A stretch of DNA of 64,000 nt from the NCBI RefSeq assembly GCF_027213965.1, contig NZ_JAPWGX010000001.1, positions 558,001-622,000 on the forward strand, read 5' to 3'. Each line of letters opens with the position of its first letter. Position 1 is the stretch's first letter. Source of the stretch: Maritalea porphyrae. Lineage in GTDB: Bacteria > Pseudomonadota > Alphaproteobacteria > Rhizobiales > Devosiaceae. The notes under the pieces were generated by a model, which was not told the DNA's origin, made no database searches, and saw only the letters and a program-made list of their open reading frames with translations. A program made the translations under genes and the position numbers. Shown in pieces: positions 36,134 through 46,675 of the stretch.

Positions 36134-38407
36134 TCAGCTTTGTGATTGCGCCAGTGCAAGCCGAGCGATGGGCAATCGGTAGGGTGAGCAGCTGACGTAA
36201 TCAACGTTCAATCCAGCAAAGAATTTCAAGCTTTCAGGGTCGCCCGCATGTTCGCCGCAAATGCCAATTTTTAGGTCTGGGTTGGCTTCTTTGCCGCGCT
36301 GAATAGCGATTTTGATCAATTCGCCAACGCCCTTTTTGTCAATTGTTACAAAGGGATCAGCATCATATAGTCCACGCCGCTGATAGGTCGCTAAAAAGGC
36401 AGGCGCGTCATCGCGTGAAATACCAAACGTTGTTTGCGTCAGATCGTTGGTTCCAAAGGAAAAGAAATCCACATGCTTGGCAATATCATAGGCACGCAAT
36501 GCTGCACGGGGCAGTTCGATCATTGTGCCAATTGAAAACTTAAAGCTCTCTGATTGACTGACGCCCAACCGCTCCATGAGCTGCAGAATTTTTGTGCGCA
36601 CCCAATTTACTTCCCGCGCAGAGGAAACAAATGGCACCATAATTTCCAAATTGACCGGAATATCATGCGCCTCAATTGCGGCCCGTGCCCCAGCGACAAG
36701 TGCACGGATTTGCATATCCAATATTTCAGGGTGAGAAATGGCCAGTCGGCAGCCACGGTGCCCAAGCATCGGGTTCACTTCCGCCATGCGCTCCAAGCGG
36801 TTGCGTAACCGCTCTGTTTCCAACCCCAAGGACGCTGCGGTATCCTCGAGCTCTTCTTCACTGCGGGGCAAGAACTCATGCAACGGCGGATCAAAAAGCC
36901 GAACTGTGATCGGCAGGCCTTCCATCGTTGAAAATAGTCGCGCGTAATCATCAGCCTGATATTCTACCAAACCGTCCAGCGCTTGTTTGCGGTCGCGGTC
37001 ATTCTGTGAAAAAATCATCCGGCGCAAAGCCACCATACGCTCAGTTGAAAAGAACATATGCTCAGAGCGCGCCAAACCTATACCTTCAGCCCCAAACGAA
37101 AGTGCAATTTTCGCCGCTTCTTCTGTTTCCACGTTGGTGCGCACATGAATCGTGCGGCTGCCGTCTGCCCAATCAAGCAGGGTACTAAGCGCACCGCCAA
37201 TTTTTGGCTGGCTAAGGGGCAAGGCACCAGCGTAAACCTCGCCGGTGCTGCCATCAATTGTAATCTCAGCGCCAGCAAGGAATTCTCGCTCACCTAAGCT
37301 TACTTTGGTGTGCAAAGGATCAATCGACAAACTGCGCACGCTGGCAACGCACGGCTTACCCGTGACCCGGGCAATCACGGCTGCATGGCTGGTAATACCG
37401 CCGCGTGCCGTCAATATGCCAGCTGCGGCTTGCATGCCTTCTATATCTGAGGGACCTGTTTCTACACTCACCAAAATGCAGTCTTTGCCGCGTGCGCGAT
37501 AGCGTGATGCATCTTCGGACGAAAACACAATCGCTCCACTTGCCGCCCCGGGGGAAACGCCCAGGCCATTCGCCAATGCGGCAACACGTTTTTTGCCCGT
37601 TAGGCGCGGGTGCAAAATTTGGGGCAATTGAGCGGGGTCGATTTCAGACACCGCTTTTCGTGGTGTCCAGTCCCCGCTATTCACTCGATCAATCGCAGCT
37701 TCAAGGTTTGCTGAAATACTTGCCTGCACAGGGCGTGCAGACAAAAATACCAGTTCCCCGTTTTCTTCGACCACCAAACACACCATATGTGCGCCGGCCA
37801 AACCGTCCATTTTGCGGCAAAAGCGACGGGCGGTAACTGGATTTGCGAACTGAGGCAGCTCTGATTGACCATGTAGTTTGACCGGACCAAGCTCACCGGT
37901 GCTTAAATCACGCGTAAGAATTGAGAACGGTTTTTGCTCCGTTGCTGCTTGCACGAGAACGATTTGTTCTTTGGAAAGGTCGCGCCCCGTATCGATTGTC
38001 CAGACGGGTGTGCCATGCAGATACGACTCAAATGCACGGTCAATCGCGCGCGCCAATGGCTTTGAAGGGTCTGCGGCTTCGCTTTCGCGTTTTGGCGCGT
38101 CGACTTTGCCCCGTACCCTGGCCAAGCCGGCCATATGAGTTTGCGCTGCGGTGCGCACAACAAGCTTTGGCGGCTCCTCGCCTTTTGGGACGAGCTTAAA
38201 TAGCGCAGCAATCCAGCTGGTGTGCAGCGAACTACCCGGCTTTGCTTCCTTAACTGCTTCCCAGGCTTGGCGTGTGATGCAAATGGTTGGGCAAACCCTT
38301 TGGCCCGATTTGGCCATTGCAAAAACCCATGCCGCTTTTCCCACCACCAATCGCTCTTGTTCTCGCGACAAAAGCGGGCGTTCGTTCGCCGGTGCGATCG
38401 CGAACAT
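36134..38407 (-). CDS. PPDK-like PEP-utilising protein with degenerate ATP-grasp half
   Basis: About 757 aa. The C-terminal two thirds follow pyruvate phosphate dikinase: the phosphohistidine domain (GILTARGGITSHAAVIARVTGKPCVAS), then the PEP/pyruvate barrel (GIGLARSEHMFF, VRLFDPPLHEFLP, GHRGCRLAISHPEILDMQ, FFSFGTNDLTQ and the catalytic cysteine in GICGEHAGDPE). The N-terminal ATP-grasp half is shortened. The segment that in PPDK holds the D-x-E and Q-x-R nucleotide residues reads VCLVVEENGELVFLSARP, keeping only the arginine. Classic ATP-dependent dikinase activity is therefore doubtful. The start is uncertain (38407 or up to 38533). It is divergent from ispH. Confidence 0.82.
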   Translation of the reverse strand: MFAIAPANERPLLSREQERLVVGKAAWVFAMAKSGQRVCPTICITRQAWEAVKEAKPGSSLHTSWIAALFKLVPKGEEPPKLVVRTAAQTHMAGLARVRGKVDAPKRESEAADPSKPLARAIDRAFESYLHGTPVWTIDTGRDLSKEQIVLVQAATEQKPFSILTRDLSTGELGPVKLHGQSELPQFANPVTARRFCRKMDGLAGAHMVCLVVEENGELVFLSARPVQASISANLEAAIDRVNSGDWTPRKAVSEIDPAQLPQILHPRLTGKKRVAALANGLGVSPGAASGAIVFSSEDASRYRARGKDCILVSVETGPSDIEGMQAAAGILTARGGITSHAAVIARVTGKPCVASVRSLSIDPLHTKVSLGEREFLAGAEITIDGSTGEVYAGALPLSQPKIGGALSTLLDWADGSRTIHVRTNVETEEAAKIALSFGAEGIGLARSEHMFFSTERMVALRRMIFSQNDRDRKQALDGLVEYQADDYARLFSTMEGLPITVRLFDPPLHEFLPRSEEELEDTAASLGLETERLRNRLERMAEVNPMLGHRGCRLAISHPEILDMQIRALVAGARAAIEAHDIPVNLEIMVPFVSSAREVNWVRTKILQLMERLGVSQSESFKFSIGTMIELPRAALRAYDIAKHVDFFSFGTNDLTQTTFGISRDDAPAFLATYQRRGLYDADPFVTIDKKGVGELIKIAIQRGKEANPDLKIGICGEHAGDPESLKFFAGLNVDYVSCSPYRLPIARLALAQSQS

Positions 38408-38537
38408 TTGTTGGGAAATGGTAAGAGACACTACAGCTCGACCTAGATTGCGTAACAGATTCTGTTTAGTATGACTTAGTGTCGCCGTAAAGTGCAACAA
38501 ACTTGACACCGGTTCTAGAACAAAGCATCTCACATCT

Positions 38538-39491
38538 ATGGCAAAAAAAAGTTCTTTGGAAATATTACTTTGTGCACCACGCGGTTTTTGCGCTGGTGTT
38601 GATCGTGCAATTCAAATAGTCGAGCTCGCGCTGCAAAAATACGGTGCGCCCGTTTATGTGCGCCACGAGATTGTGCACAACAAATATGTGGTCGACGGCC
38701 TAAAGGCAAAAGGAGCTATATTTGTTGAAGAATTAGAGGAGATTCCAGATACGGATGCACCTGTAATCTTCTCCGCGCACGGCGTGGCCAAAAGCGTTCC
38801 CGCACAAGCCAAGCACCGCAATATGTTCTACTTGGACGCTACCTGCCCTCTTGTTTCCAAAGTACATGTGGAGGCCCAGCGCCATTTTGAAGCTGGTTAC
38901 GAGATTATTCTGATTGGCCACCAAGGACATCCAGAAGTTGTTGGCACAATGGGCCAATTGCCAGACGGCGCAATAAGCTTGATTGAAACAGTTGAAGACG
39001 TCGCTAGCTTCACCCCAAAGAGTGATCAAAAACTAGCGTTTGTGACACAAACCACTCTGTCGCTTGATGATACGGCAGCAATTGTTGCAGCTTTGCGCCA
39101 GAGATTTCCCGAAATTGCAGCACCGCACAAAGAAGATATTTGCTACGCGACGACCAATCGGCAAGAAGCGGTAAAAGTAGTTGCGCCCTTAGTTGACGCC
39201 ATGATTGTGGTGGGCGCGCCAAACTCTTCCAACTCTATGCGCCTGGTTGAGGTTGCTGATCGTGGTGGCTGTTCAAAGTCAATGCTCGTGCAGCGCGCAA
39301 GCGAGATCAAATGGGAACTGTTTGAGGGCATTAAATCTTTGGGCATTACTGCTGGTGCCTCGGCGCCCGAAGAATTGGTTGACGAAATCATCGCCGCGTT
39401 CGGCGAACGGTTTGAAATTACGGTATCGGTAAAAGTCACTGCGACAGAAAACATAGCTTTCAATGTACCCCGTGAACTTCGGATTGCCTAA
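38538..39491 (+). CDS. ispH: 4-hydroxy-3-methylbut-2-enyl diphosphate reductase
   Basis: Last step of the MEP isoprenoid pathway: [4Fe-4S] reductase giving IPP and DMAPP; 317 aa. The three cluster cysteines are visible in [27 protein letters not shown] and the later RGGCSKS. Other signatures are [31 protein letters not shown] and [17 protein letters not shown]. It is followed directly by a GNAT gene and rnhA. Confidence 0.97.
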   Translation: MAKKSSLEILLCAPRGFCAGVDRAIQIVELALQKYGAPVYVRHEIVHNKYVVDGLKAKGAIFVEELEEIPDTDAPVIFSAHGVAKSVPAQAKHRNMFYLDATCPLVSKVHVEAQRHFEAGYEIILIGHQGHPEVVGTMGQLPDGAISLIETVEDVASFTPKSDQKLAFVTQTTLSLDDTAAIVAALRQRFPEIAAPHKEDICYATTNRQEAVKVVAPLVDAMIVVGAPNSSNSMRLVEVADRGGCSKSMLVQRASEIKWELFEGIKSLGITAGASAPEELVDEIIAAFGERFEITVSVKVTATENIAFNVPRELRIA

Positions 39492-40013
39492 ATGGGCCAC
39501 CCGCAACTGATTTTGCAATCAGAACGGTTGGCGTTCAGCACGTGGTCACCAAGCCAAATTGGTGATGTTATTGCTTTGCACCGCGATTTAGCGGTCACCC
39601 AACACCTCTCGGGTCGCATTGAAGATGAAGCAGACGCCAAAAGGCGCATGGGTGTCTGGGCGGATGAGTTTGAGAAATATGGTTGGTGCAAGTTTCGCGT
39701 AATGCGCAAGTCAGATGGGGCATTTATTGGCCGGGCGGGATTTGGCCTAGAGGAAGGCGAACCTGAAATCGGCTACGCGATATCACATGCGGAATGGGGT
39801 AAAGGATACGCTCAAGAAGCTGCATTTGCGCTACGCGATTGGATATTTCGCGCCACTGATCACCAATCCTTTATCGGCTATGCCTTCACTCAGAATTTGG
39901 CCTCCGTGCATATTCTTAAAAAAATTGGCATGCAGTTTACGCACACAGACGTCGACGACTCAGGTAAAGAACTCAGCTTCCACAAACTGACAAAAGAACA
40001 ATGGCATGGCTGA
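39492..40013 (+). CDS. GNAT family N-acetyltransferase (RimJ/RimL-like)
   Basis: 173 aa acetyl-CoA-dependent acetyltransferase. The fold is evident from [56 protein letters not shown] (acetyl-CoA loop) and [15 protein letters not shown]. It starts immediately after the ispH stop and its end overlaps rnhA by eight bases, so the three are likely co-transcribed. The acceptor is unknown. Confidence 0.9.
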   Translation: MGHPQLILQSERLAFSTWSPSQIGDVIALHRDLAVTQHLSGRIEDEADAKRRMGVWADEFEKYGWCKFRVMRKSDGAFIGRAGFGLEEGEPEIGYAISHAEWGKGYAQEAAFALRDWIFRATDHQSFIGYAFTQNLASVHILKKIGMQFTHTDVDDSGKELSFHKLTKEQWHG

Positions 40014-40446
40014 GCGGGTTTCAATTTTCACAGATGGTGCATGTTCGGGCAATCCGGGCCCTGGTGGCTGGGGCGCGCTTTTGCGTTTTAACGGTACGGA
40101 AAAAGAACTGTGTGGTGGAGAAGCACTGACCACAAACAACCGCATGGAGTTGTTGGCGGCTATTGAATCACTCAACGCTTTGAAGCGTTCATGCGAGATC
40201 GACCTTTATACGGACAGCCAATACGTCAAAGGCGGCGTGACCGGCTGGATGCACAATTGGAAGCGCAACGGCTGGAAAACTGCAGCTAAAAAACCGGTTA
40301 AAAACGAGGATTTGTGGCGTTTACTTGACTCAGCACTTGAGCGACATAAAATCGAGTTTCATTGGGTAAAGGGCCACGCCGGGCACGAAGGCAATGAGCG
40401 GGCAGATGAATTGGCCAACAGGGGCATGGCACCGTTTAAGTCTTAG
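40006..40446 (+). CDS. rnhA: Ribonuclease HI
   Basis: Degrades RNA in RNA-DNA hybrids; 146 aa, full length. The four acidic catalytic residues sit in [48 protein letters not shown] and the late [13 protein letters not shown]; the active-site histidine is in [12 protein letters not shown]. It overlaps the GNAT gene. Confidence 0.97.
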   Translation: MAERVSIFTDGACSGNPGPGGWGALLRFNGTEKELCGGEALTTNNRMELLAAIESLNALKRSCEIDLYTDSQYVKGGVTGWMHNWKRNGWKTAAKKPVKNEDLWRLLDSALERHKIEFHWVKGHAGHEGNERADELANRGMAPFKS

Positions 40447-40457
40447 TGGCGCAGCTT

Positions 40458-40748
40458 TTAATTCACCGCACAGATTGGCTGACTGTCTTTGACGATGATC
40501 AATTGCTCACCTGCGTAGCGGCGGTCTTGAACGCGGTCAAAAGCATCTTCGGCCATCCAAATATTGTTTGAACAGAAATAAGCTGACGTGCAAGCTTTGC
40601 TTGCTTTGGCTTCGCATTCTGCTTTCTTTGACCACCCAATCTCGGCAGCGCTCGAAGACTTTAACTCAAAGTTTGCAGCTGTTGCTGCACTTGAGCCGAT
40701 CAACAACAGTCCCACAAACAAAGATTTTGCAGCCGATTTTTTACTCAT
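40458..40748 (-). CDS. Small exported cysteine-containing protein
   Basis: 96 aa with a signal peptide (MSKKSAAKSLFVGLLLIGSSAATA cleaved before ANF). The mature part has five cysteines (AECEAKASKACTSAYFCSNN and a final PICAVN), consistent with disulfides in the periplasm. The start at 40748 has GAGAG upstream. No family recognised. Confidence 0.65.
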   Translation of the reverse strand: MSKKSAAKSLFVGLLLIGSSAATAANFELKSSSAAEIGWSKKAECEAKASKACTSAYFCSNNIWMAEDAFDRVQDRRYAGEQLIIVKDSQPICAVN

Positions 40749-40834
40749 TGATACTCTCGTTCTGACAATCTTTAGAACACTAGGTGTTTGCGCCACATTC
40801 ATCTATCGGAATATAGTGAATGAATTGTTTGCGT

Positions 40835-41647
40835 TTAGCCGCCAACAAGCAATCGGCCCATGATTTCTTTTGCCAAACGCGCAGCGACCATGGCGGTCAT
40901 ATTGTTGATGTCGCGGTGGGGGTTTAACTCGACAATATCGGCACCAACCAATGGCCCTTCAAAGCAATGGACCAAATTGATCACCTGACGCGATGAAAAA
41001 CCGCCGGGCTCGTGATGGGAAACGCCCGGAGCAAATGCTGGGTCCAAGCCGTCAAGGTCCACAGACAGATAGACGGGCCCATCAAATCCCAATTGAGCAT
41101 TGTCGTCCCAATCTTTCATCTCGATAATCTCAACGCCAAAGCGCGCGGCCTGTTCGCGTTGATGATCGTTTAGGGTGCGAATGCCAACTTGCAACAATCG
41201 AGAAATTCGGCCGGTTTCCATCAACCGCGCAAACGGTGAGGCATGGGACAATGGATTACCCTCAAAATCGTCATAGAGGTCACCATGAGCGTCGACGTGC
41301 AAAATATTCAGCCCATCATAGCTTTGGGCGTGCGCATCGATCAGCGGAAAGGACACGGAGTGATCACCGCCCAATGACAAGACACGCTTGCCTTCAGCGA
41401 TCAATTCAAGCGTTGTGGCTCTAATTTTTTGTGAGGTTTTTAGTCGATCGCCATCTGCAAAGCTAACGTCCCCCGCATCAACCCAATTTTCATTGTTGCC
41501 AAGGTCGACCCCTAGCTCTGTCCACATGTTGGAACTGTCACAATGAAAAGCTTCACGAATGCGCGCCGGCGCAAGGGATGCCCCGGGCAGAAAGCTTGAA
41601 TTATGGTCAACCGGCACACCAAGAAGTGCAACTTTGTGTTGCGACAT
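40835..41647 (-). CDS. Arginase/agmatinase family ureohydrolase
   Basis: 270 aa binuclear manganese hydrolase. Metal ligands are visible in GGDHSVSFPLI, HVDAHGDLYDDF and SVDLDGLDPAFAPGVSHHEPGG. These enzymes split arginine, agmatine, guanidinobutyrate or formiminoglutamate; the motifs do not decide between them. It stands alone among unrelated genes, 26 bases after glyS on the same strand. Confidence 0.88.
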   Translation of the reverse strand: MSQHKVALLGVPVDHNSSFLPGASLAPARIREAFHCDSSNMWTELGVDLGNNENWVDAGDVSFADGDRLKTSQKIRATTLELIAEGKRVLSLGGDHSVSFPLIDAHAQSYDGLNILHVDAHGDLYDDFEGNPLSHASPFARLMETGRISRLLQVGIRTLNDHQREQAARFGVEIIEMKDWDDNAQLGFDGPVYLSVDLDGLDPAFAPGVSHHEPGGFSSRQVINLVHCFEGPLVGADIVELNPHRDINNMTAMVAARLAKEIMGRLLVGG

Positions 41648-41673
41648 TTCCCCTCCTATTGGCCGAACGGACC

Positions 41674-43764
41674 CTAGCCGGCCAGTTTTGAAAAATCAGC
41701 GATTAAATGCATTGTTTCGCGCAGTTTAGCGAGCAAATTCAAACGGTTGATCCGCACTTTTGGATCATCATCATTCACCATCACATCATCAAAAAACGCA
41801 TCAACGGGCAGACGCAGTGACGCAAGATCATTCATCGCTGCGGCAAAATCTTCATTGGAGATGTTGGCGGCAACGCTTTCATTCACCACCTTGATGGCAG
41901 AGAACAACTGCGATTCTTGGTCAAGCAAAAACGCTGAATTGTCGACGGTCTGATTGAAAGCTTTACCGTCTTTCTTTTCCTCGGCCCGCAGAATATTTGC
42001 AGCACGTCGATAACCGGCGAGCAAGCTTTCGCCAGCTTCGCTTTCCAGCAATCCGGCCAATTCTTTCGCTCGCGCAACAATGCTTGGCAGCGTGAAGCCC
42101 TTGGCCAAACCGCCGTTGCCCAACACAGCGTCCAATACATCGTGTTTAATGCCAGTGTCGCGCATTTGCACAACCAAACGGTCTTCAAAGAAGGACATTA
42201 GATCTGCAATTTTTGCCTCATCCGCGGCACCCGAAATACGCACCATGTGATCGCCAACGAGTTTTGATAGGTTGAGATCAAGCTGGTTGTCGAGGGAGAT
42301 GCGGATAACGCCAAGTGCTGCGCGGCGCAGTGCAAATGGATCTTTTGACCCAGTTGGCTTTTCATCAATTGCCCAGAAGCCGGTCAAAATGTCGAGTTTG
42401 TCAGCAAGCGCCACAGCAATCGAAACGGATTGTGTTGGCACCTCATCGCTTGGACCCGATGGCTTATAGTGATCAAGAATGGCGTTAGAAATTTCAGGTT
42501 TCTCGCCTTGTGCGGCTGCGTAGTATTTTCCCATCAGACCCTGGAGCTCAGGGAACTCAAAAACCATATCGGTGACCAAATCGGCCTTGGCAATTTTTGC
42601 TGCACGAGCAGCGTCGTCAGCATGTGCACCAACCATCGGCGCAAGCTCTGCGGCCAAAGCAACCAATCTTTCAACACGTTGAGATTGGGTGCCCAATTTT
42701 TCATGGAACACCATTGCATCAAGCTTTGGCAATCGGCTCTCGAGTGGCCGTTTCAAATCCGTGTCATAAAAGAACTTGGCGTCAGACAGACGCGCGTGGA
42801 TCACCCGTTCATTGCCCGCAACGATTGTCTTGCCACCGTCAGGTGCTTCAATATTTGAAATCAGCAAGAAGCTATCGGCCAACTTCCCCGTTTTTGCATC
42901 GCGGAGGCAAAAGCATTTTTGGTGCGAACGAATGGCAGTGGTCACCACTTCTTCGGGCAAACCAAGGAATTGCTCTTCAAATTTCCCCATCATGACCACA
43001 GGCCACTCCACCAAGCCTGCGGCTTCTTCAAGCAAGCCTTGGTCAGTGATAACTTCCAGCCCTTGGGCAAAAGCCAAATTGTCGGCGTCAGCTCGGATGA
43101 TTTCCATACGTCGGTCAAGATCAAGGACCACTTTTGCGGATTCCAGCGCGGCTGCGTAGTCTTCAAAGCGACGCACAGTGATGGCCGCTGGGGCCAAAAA
43201 ACGGTGACCATAGGTTGTGTTGCCTGACTTTACGCCACCAACCTCAAACTCAATGGTTTGGGTCTCGTCACCTTCAACTGCAAAGGTTGCAGTAATAGCG
43301 CGCAGCGGACGAATCCAGGTTAGATTGCCACTTCCCCAGCGCATAGATTTTGGCCAAGGGAATTTTTCGACGAGCGTGGGCACAATATCGGCGACAATAT
43401 CTGTAGTGTTCTCACCCGGTTTTTCCGTAATAGCGACGTAGAAATCGCCCTTTTTGGGATCGTTCTGCACTGTTGCCTGATCTAGCGAAGTCAAACCAGC
43501 GGCGCGCAAAAAACCTTCGATTGCTTTTTCAGGCGCATCCGTGCGAGGGCCCTTACGTTCCGTTTTGGTGGCTGCAGAAGCTGCAGGTAATCCCACTACA
43601 GACAGGGTTAAGCGCCTTGGGGTCGCGTAAGATACCGCGCCCTCATATAGCAAACCTCGCTCCACCAGCGCGTCGGTAACGAGCTTTTTCAAGTTTTCGG
43701 CAGCACGACGTTGGTGACGCGCAGGGATTTCTTCTGAAAACAGTTCGAGGAGGAGTTCAGGCAT
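41674..43764 (-). CDS. glyS: Glycyl-tRNA synthetase beta subunit
   Basis: 696 aa, the usual length. The protein starts [29 protein letters not shown], then [19 protein letters not shown] and [21 protein letters not shown], and later LFDR-region equivalents such as [38 protein letters not shown], all diagnostic of GlyS. It forms an alpha2beta2 enzyme with GlyQ, encoded about 3 kb upstream on the same strand with lemA and a DUF2207 gene between them, a modest rearrangement from the usual glyQ-glyS adjacency. Confidence 0.96.
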   Translation of the reverse strand: MPELLLELFSEEIPARHQRRAAENLKKLVTDALVERGLLYEGAVSYATPRRLTLSVVGLPAASAATKTERKGPRTDAPEKAIEGFLRAAGLTSLDQATVQNDPKKGDFYVAITEKPGENTTDIVADIVPTLVEKFPWPKSMRWGSGNLTWIRPLRAITATFAVEGDETQTIEFEVGGVKSGNTTYGHRFLAPAAITVRRFEDYAAALESAKVVLDLDRRMEIIRADADNLAFAQGLEVITDQGLLEEAAGLVEWPVVMMGKFEEQFLGLPEEVVTTAIRSHQKCFCLRDAKTGKLADSFLLISNIEAPDGGKTIVAGNERVIHARLSDAKFFYDTDLKRPLESRLPKLDAMVFHEKLGTQSQRVERLVALAAELAPMVGAHADDAARAAKIAKADLVTDMVFEFPELQGLMGKYYAAAQGEKPEISNAILDHYKPSGPSDEVPTQSVSIAVALADKLDILTGFWAIDEKPTGSKDPFALRRAALGVIRISLDNQLDLNLSKLVGDHMVRISGAADEAKIADLMSFFEDRLVVQMRDTGIKHDVLDAVLGNGGLAKGFTLPSIVARAKELAGLLESEAGESLLAGYRRAANILRAEEKKDGKAFNQTVDNSAFLLDQESQLFSAIKVVNESVAANISNEDFAAAMNDLASLRLPVDAFFDDVMVNDDDPKVRINRLNLLAKLRETMHLIADFSKLAG

Positions 43765-43856
43765 ATTTGCTTACTTCAATTGGGTGAATTTCAAGTCAAA
43801 GTTTGATAACGACCAAATGGGTCAATGTCCACGGTTTTTGCCCCCTTTTGTGGAGA

Positions 43857-45824
43857 CTACCAGCCGCCGCCGCCGCCGCCGCCCCCGCCGCCGCCTGAAA
43901 ATCCGCCACCCGAAGAAAATCCAGACGAAGATGCGGATGCAGGTTGAGCTGCGATCATTGCCGCACTCATGGCCGTTGCGGTCGAAGCGATATTGGATGC
44001 AATGCGGCCTGCGCGCCAACTCCGGCCCGCATACCAAGAAGGGTTATAGCTTTGATCTTGCGGGTTTACGGCATTGCGCGCCAGTTCTTTTTCAAAATGT
44101 TCCGACCAAGGCTTTTCAACCCCCAGCGCCACAGCGTAAGGCAAGATTTGTTCAAACCGTTCAACGGTCAAATCAGGCGCACTATGCATATTCAACCGCT
44201 CTTTTTCGGCGGTCTCCATATACATTTTAAACCCTTCGATTTGATCCATAATTTTGCGCCCTTGCACGGTGGCTGCACGCATGGTCAGGCCAAAACCGAT
44301 ATTGATGATTACAATGGTAATTGCAGCTATTGCACCGGGCTGGCCCTGCACGAACTGTTTTGCGCCGGCAAAAAAGTCACCGGAGTAGAGGGTGCCCAGA
44401 TCAAACACATTCAACGAAGCGATTAGGCCGGTCGAAATGTTGCCCAGCAGCACAAAGAAGATGAAGATGCCAATACCCCGCGACATGCGCGGCCCCTTGC
44501 CGCTGTGCGAAATCACGCCTGAGATTATGGCGACAACAACACCGGCAATAACTGCAACGACCAGCCAGAAGAAATGCAGAACTTCAAAATAGAGCATACC
44601 GAACAGGCAGATCAGGGATAGCGCAAGACCTGTGATGACAAATCCCGAATTTCGATTGAAGTACGTGCGTCGGTTTTCATCTTCAATGGTGTCGATAAAA
44701 TCCGAGTGCAACTCATGCAAGCTGGCGCCTACGTTCTTGTCGATAACCACAGATCCTTTGGCATGGAACCATGTGTAGAGTTTTAGCTCGCCGCTGGGTA
44801 ATTCGCCTGGCTCTTTGTTGGTCACAGTGACTTTCGTGTCGTCCCCATTCTGTCCGAGTTGCACCAACCCTTTGGTGGCCAAGGAAATCAAAGCAGCGGT
44901 GAAAGCTGTCCAGCCAGACTTTGCCCATCCGAAGTTGTGCACATAGTGGGTTAGAGCGGGCGAAAAGCCCTTGGGTGGATAGAACAATGGAATAATTGTC
45001 CCTTTTTTGGGGTCCCGGCCCACCGCGTTCCATGCAGAATAGAAATAGGAAAAAACCAGCAAAAAACTAATGGCGGGCAAAAACACAGCACGGCGATCAG
45101 AAAGATAAGCCCAAAAATTATCCCAAGCCGTGGGCGGTTCCATCAAGCCTTTGTTGAAGCCAACGACAACGCTTAACCCTTCGCCCGGCGCGAATGACTG
45201 GTTGGCACTGAAAGTCGTGTTTAGTGCACCATCGTGGGAAATCGTTGCATTGTTGGCGCTGCTACCAAACGCACCCGTGTAAGCTCTTGTTTGCTGAATG
45301 TGCGCGCCTTCTGGCAAGCGCACCTGCGCAACCGACGCGTTAATTGGGATGTTCCAAAAGTTTCCCGTAACATTCCAGTAAATTTGGTCAGAATCTGGCA
45401 AGTCGCGCACTTGATGCCACGTTCTGTATTTCAACGTGTAATTGTAGATGCCAGGCGACAAATAAACATCGGCATTGCCTATATAGATGCGTTCGCCATT
45501 GGCTTCCGTTTCAGAATGCCAGTCGTCAGGCTCTCCATTTCGAAGCACTTGTAAGACTTCAAGGCCGTGATCGATTGCATAGCCATTGTCGCCGCGGGAT
45601 TCTGTTGGGATATAGCGCCAAATGCCGCGCTGAATTTCGCGTCCCTCCGCGTTCACCCGAATGGTTTCGGTGACGATGATCGAGCGATCGGTTTGCACGT
45701 CGATGACAGAGGAATAGGACAAAATCGCCTCAGCACCATAAGCTGGTGCCAAAGCGAAAAACATTGCAAAAACAATCAGAAATGAACGCAGATGCGTCCT
45801 CAAGTTGACCTTAGAATGATACAT
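43857..45824 (-). CDS. DUF2207 membrane protein with glycine-rich C-terminus
   Basis: 655 aa with a signal peptide (about residues 14-34), an extracytoplasmic DUF2207 domain (ILSYSSVIDVQTDRSIIVTETIRV, GIWRYIPT, YNYTLKYRT, YWNVTGNFWNIPI), several membrane helices and a cytoplasmic helical region (RFEQILPYAVALGVEKPWSEHFE). It ends in FSSGGGFSGGG followed by a run of glycines and W. The start at 45824 overlaps the last codons of lemA; the two are commonly paired, suggesting a joint membrane function that remains unknown. The (CCG)n-like run at 43862-43893 simply encodes the glycines. Confidence 0.9.
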   Translation of the reverse strand: MYHSKVNLRTHLRSFLIVFAMFFALAPAYGAEAILSYSSVIDVQTDRSIIVTETIRVNAEGREIQRGIWRYIPTESRGDNGYAIDHGLEVLQVLRNGEPDDWHSETEANGERIYIGNADVYLSPGIYNYTLKYRTWHQVRDLPDSDQIYWNVTGNFWNIPINASVAQVRLPEGAHIQQTRAYTGAFGSSANNATISHDGALNTTFSANQSFAPGEGLSVVVGFNKGLMEPPTAWDNFWAYLSDRRAVFLPAISFLLVFSYFYSAWNAVGRDPKKGTIIPLFYPPKGFSPALTHYVHNFGWAKSGWTAFTAALISLATKGLVQLGQNGDDTKVTVTNKEPGELPSGELKLYTWFHAKGSVVIDKNVGASLHELHSDFIDTIEDENRRTYFNRNSGFVITGLALSLICLFGMLYFEVLHFFWLVVAVIAGVVVAIISGVISHSGKGPRMSRGIGIFIFFVLLGNISTGLIASLNVFDLGTLYSGDFFAGAKQFVQGQPGAIAAITIVIINIGFGLTMRAATVQGRKIMDQIEGFKMYMETAEKERLNMHSAPDLTVERFEQILPYAVALGVEKPWSEHFEKELARNAVNPQDQSYNPSWYAGRSWRAGRIASNIASTATAMSAAMIAAQPASASSSGFSSGGGFSGGGGGGGGGGGW

Positions 45825-46371
45825 CAGGAACGGCACGATCCGCTTCGTTTTCAAGTTCGAAATACTCAGCTTTAACGAACTGAAACTGGTTGGCAACAAG
45901 GTTTGAAGGAAAGCTTTCCACCATCACATTCAAGTTGCGTACGGCCCCATTGTAATAACGGCGAGAGAGTTGAATTTCGTCCTCAGTTGTTTGCAAAGCG
46001 CCTTGAAATTCAAGGAATGTGCTGTCCGCTTTCAGATCCGGATAGGCTTCTGCCACGGCGATCAGTTTACCCAGTGCGCCAGACAACATGCTCTCTAATT
46101 TGCCGCGTTCGGCAGGTGATGCATTGGCAGCGCCTTGCACAGCTGCGCGCGCTTCAGTAACCGCTTGCAGCGTTTCTTTTTCGTGGCCCATGTAGCCTTT
46201 GACGGTTTCGAGCATATTGGGGATCAAATTGGCGCGGCGTTTGAGTTGTACGTCAATGCCCGACCAGCCTTCTTCTACCATTTGGCGGTTCTTGACCAAA
46301 TTGTTGTAGGCCATGATCGCATAGATGCCCACCGCGATGACGATTGAGAAAAGTACCCAGAAAATTTCCAT
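45811..46371 (-). CDS. lemA: LemA family protein
   Basis: 186 aa: one N-terminal membrane helix (FWVLFSIVIAVGIYAIMAYNNLV), then an all-helical LemA domain with NLVKNRQMVEEGWSGIDVQLKRRANLIPNMLETVKGYM and VAEAYPDLKADSTFLEFQGAL. It is membrane-anchored with most of the chain outside the cytoplasm. Its biochemical role is unknown; it is coupled with the DUF2207 gene. Confidence 0.94.
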   Translation of the reverse strand: MEIFWVLFSIVIAVGIYAIMAYNNLVKNRQMVEEGWSGIDVQLKRRANLIPNMLETVKGYMGHEKETLQAVTEARAAVQGAANASPAERGKLESMLSGALGKLIAVAEAYPDLKADSTFLEFQGALQTTEDEIQLSRRYYNGAVRNLNVMVESFPSNLVANQFQFVKAEYFELENEADRAVPDVSF

Positions 46372-46675
46372 GGCGCAGCGCCTCCCATATGGATATTGAA
46401 CGCGAGTTTATACAAAGAGTTGGCACTTGTGAACGACTAAGCGGCCAATAAAAAAGGGACATTTTGGAGATGATCCAAATGTCCCTTTTTATGTTTCGCT
46501 TTTCGTGAATAATCACGTTTGTTTTTGACGATTTTGAGTTTGAATTGATGTTCACTCAGCGCCTTGGCCGCTCGATTGGGCGGCGCGGCAATTCGTCGAT
46601 CCTTTGATCGTTTCATCGCACATCTCCTTGATCATACAAGGGTGATATAGGGGATTGTGTGCAAGAATTAAAGGT
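46372..46675. other. 304-base gap between lemA and glyQ
   Basis: It holds the strong hairpin terminator at 46450-46490 and, between it and 46371, presumably the lemA promoter. Nothing else was recognised. Confidence 0.5.
46450..46490 (-). terminator. Intrinsic terminator after glyQ
   Basis: A long stem (AAAAAGGGACATT..GGA paired with TCC AAATGTCCC TTTTT, one bulged base) with a 5-base loop and T-runs on both strands. It lies about 190 bases past the glyQ stop and would end glyQ transcription before lemA; its symmetry makes it bidirectional. Confidence 0.88.

Noticed and set aside
43862-43893. CCG-type triplet repeat as a possible phase-variable or expansion element
   Set aside because: It encodes the glycine run typical of DUF2207 C-termini; it is short, and length change would only alter the number of glycines.
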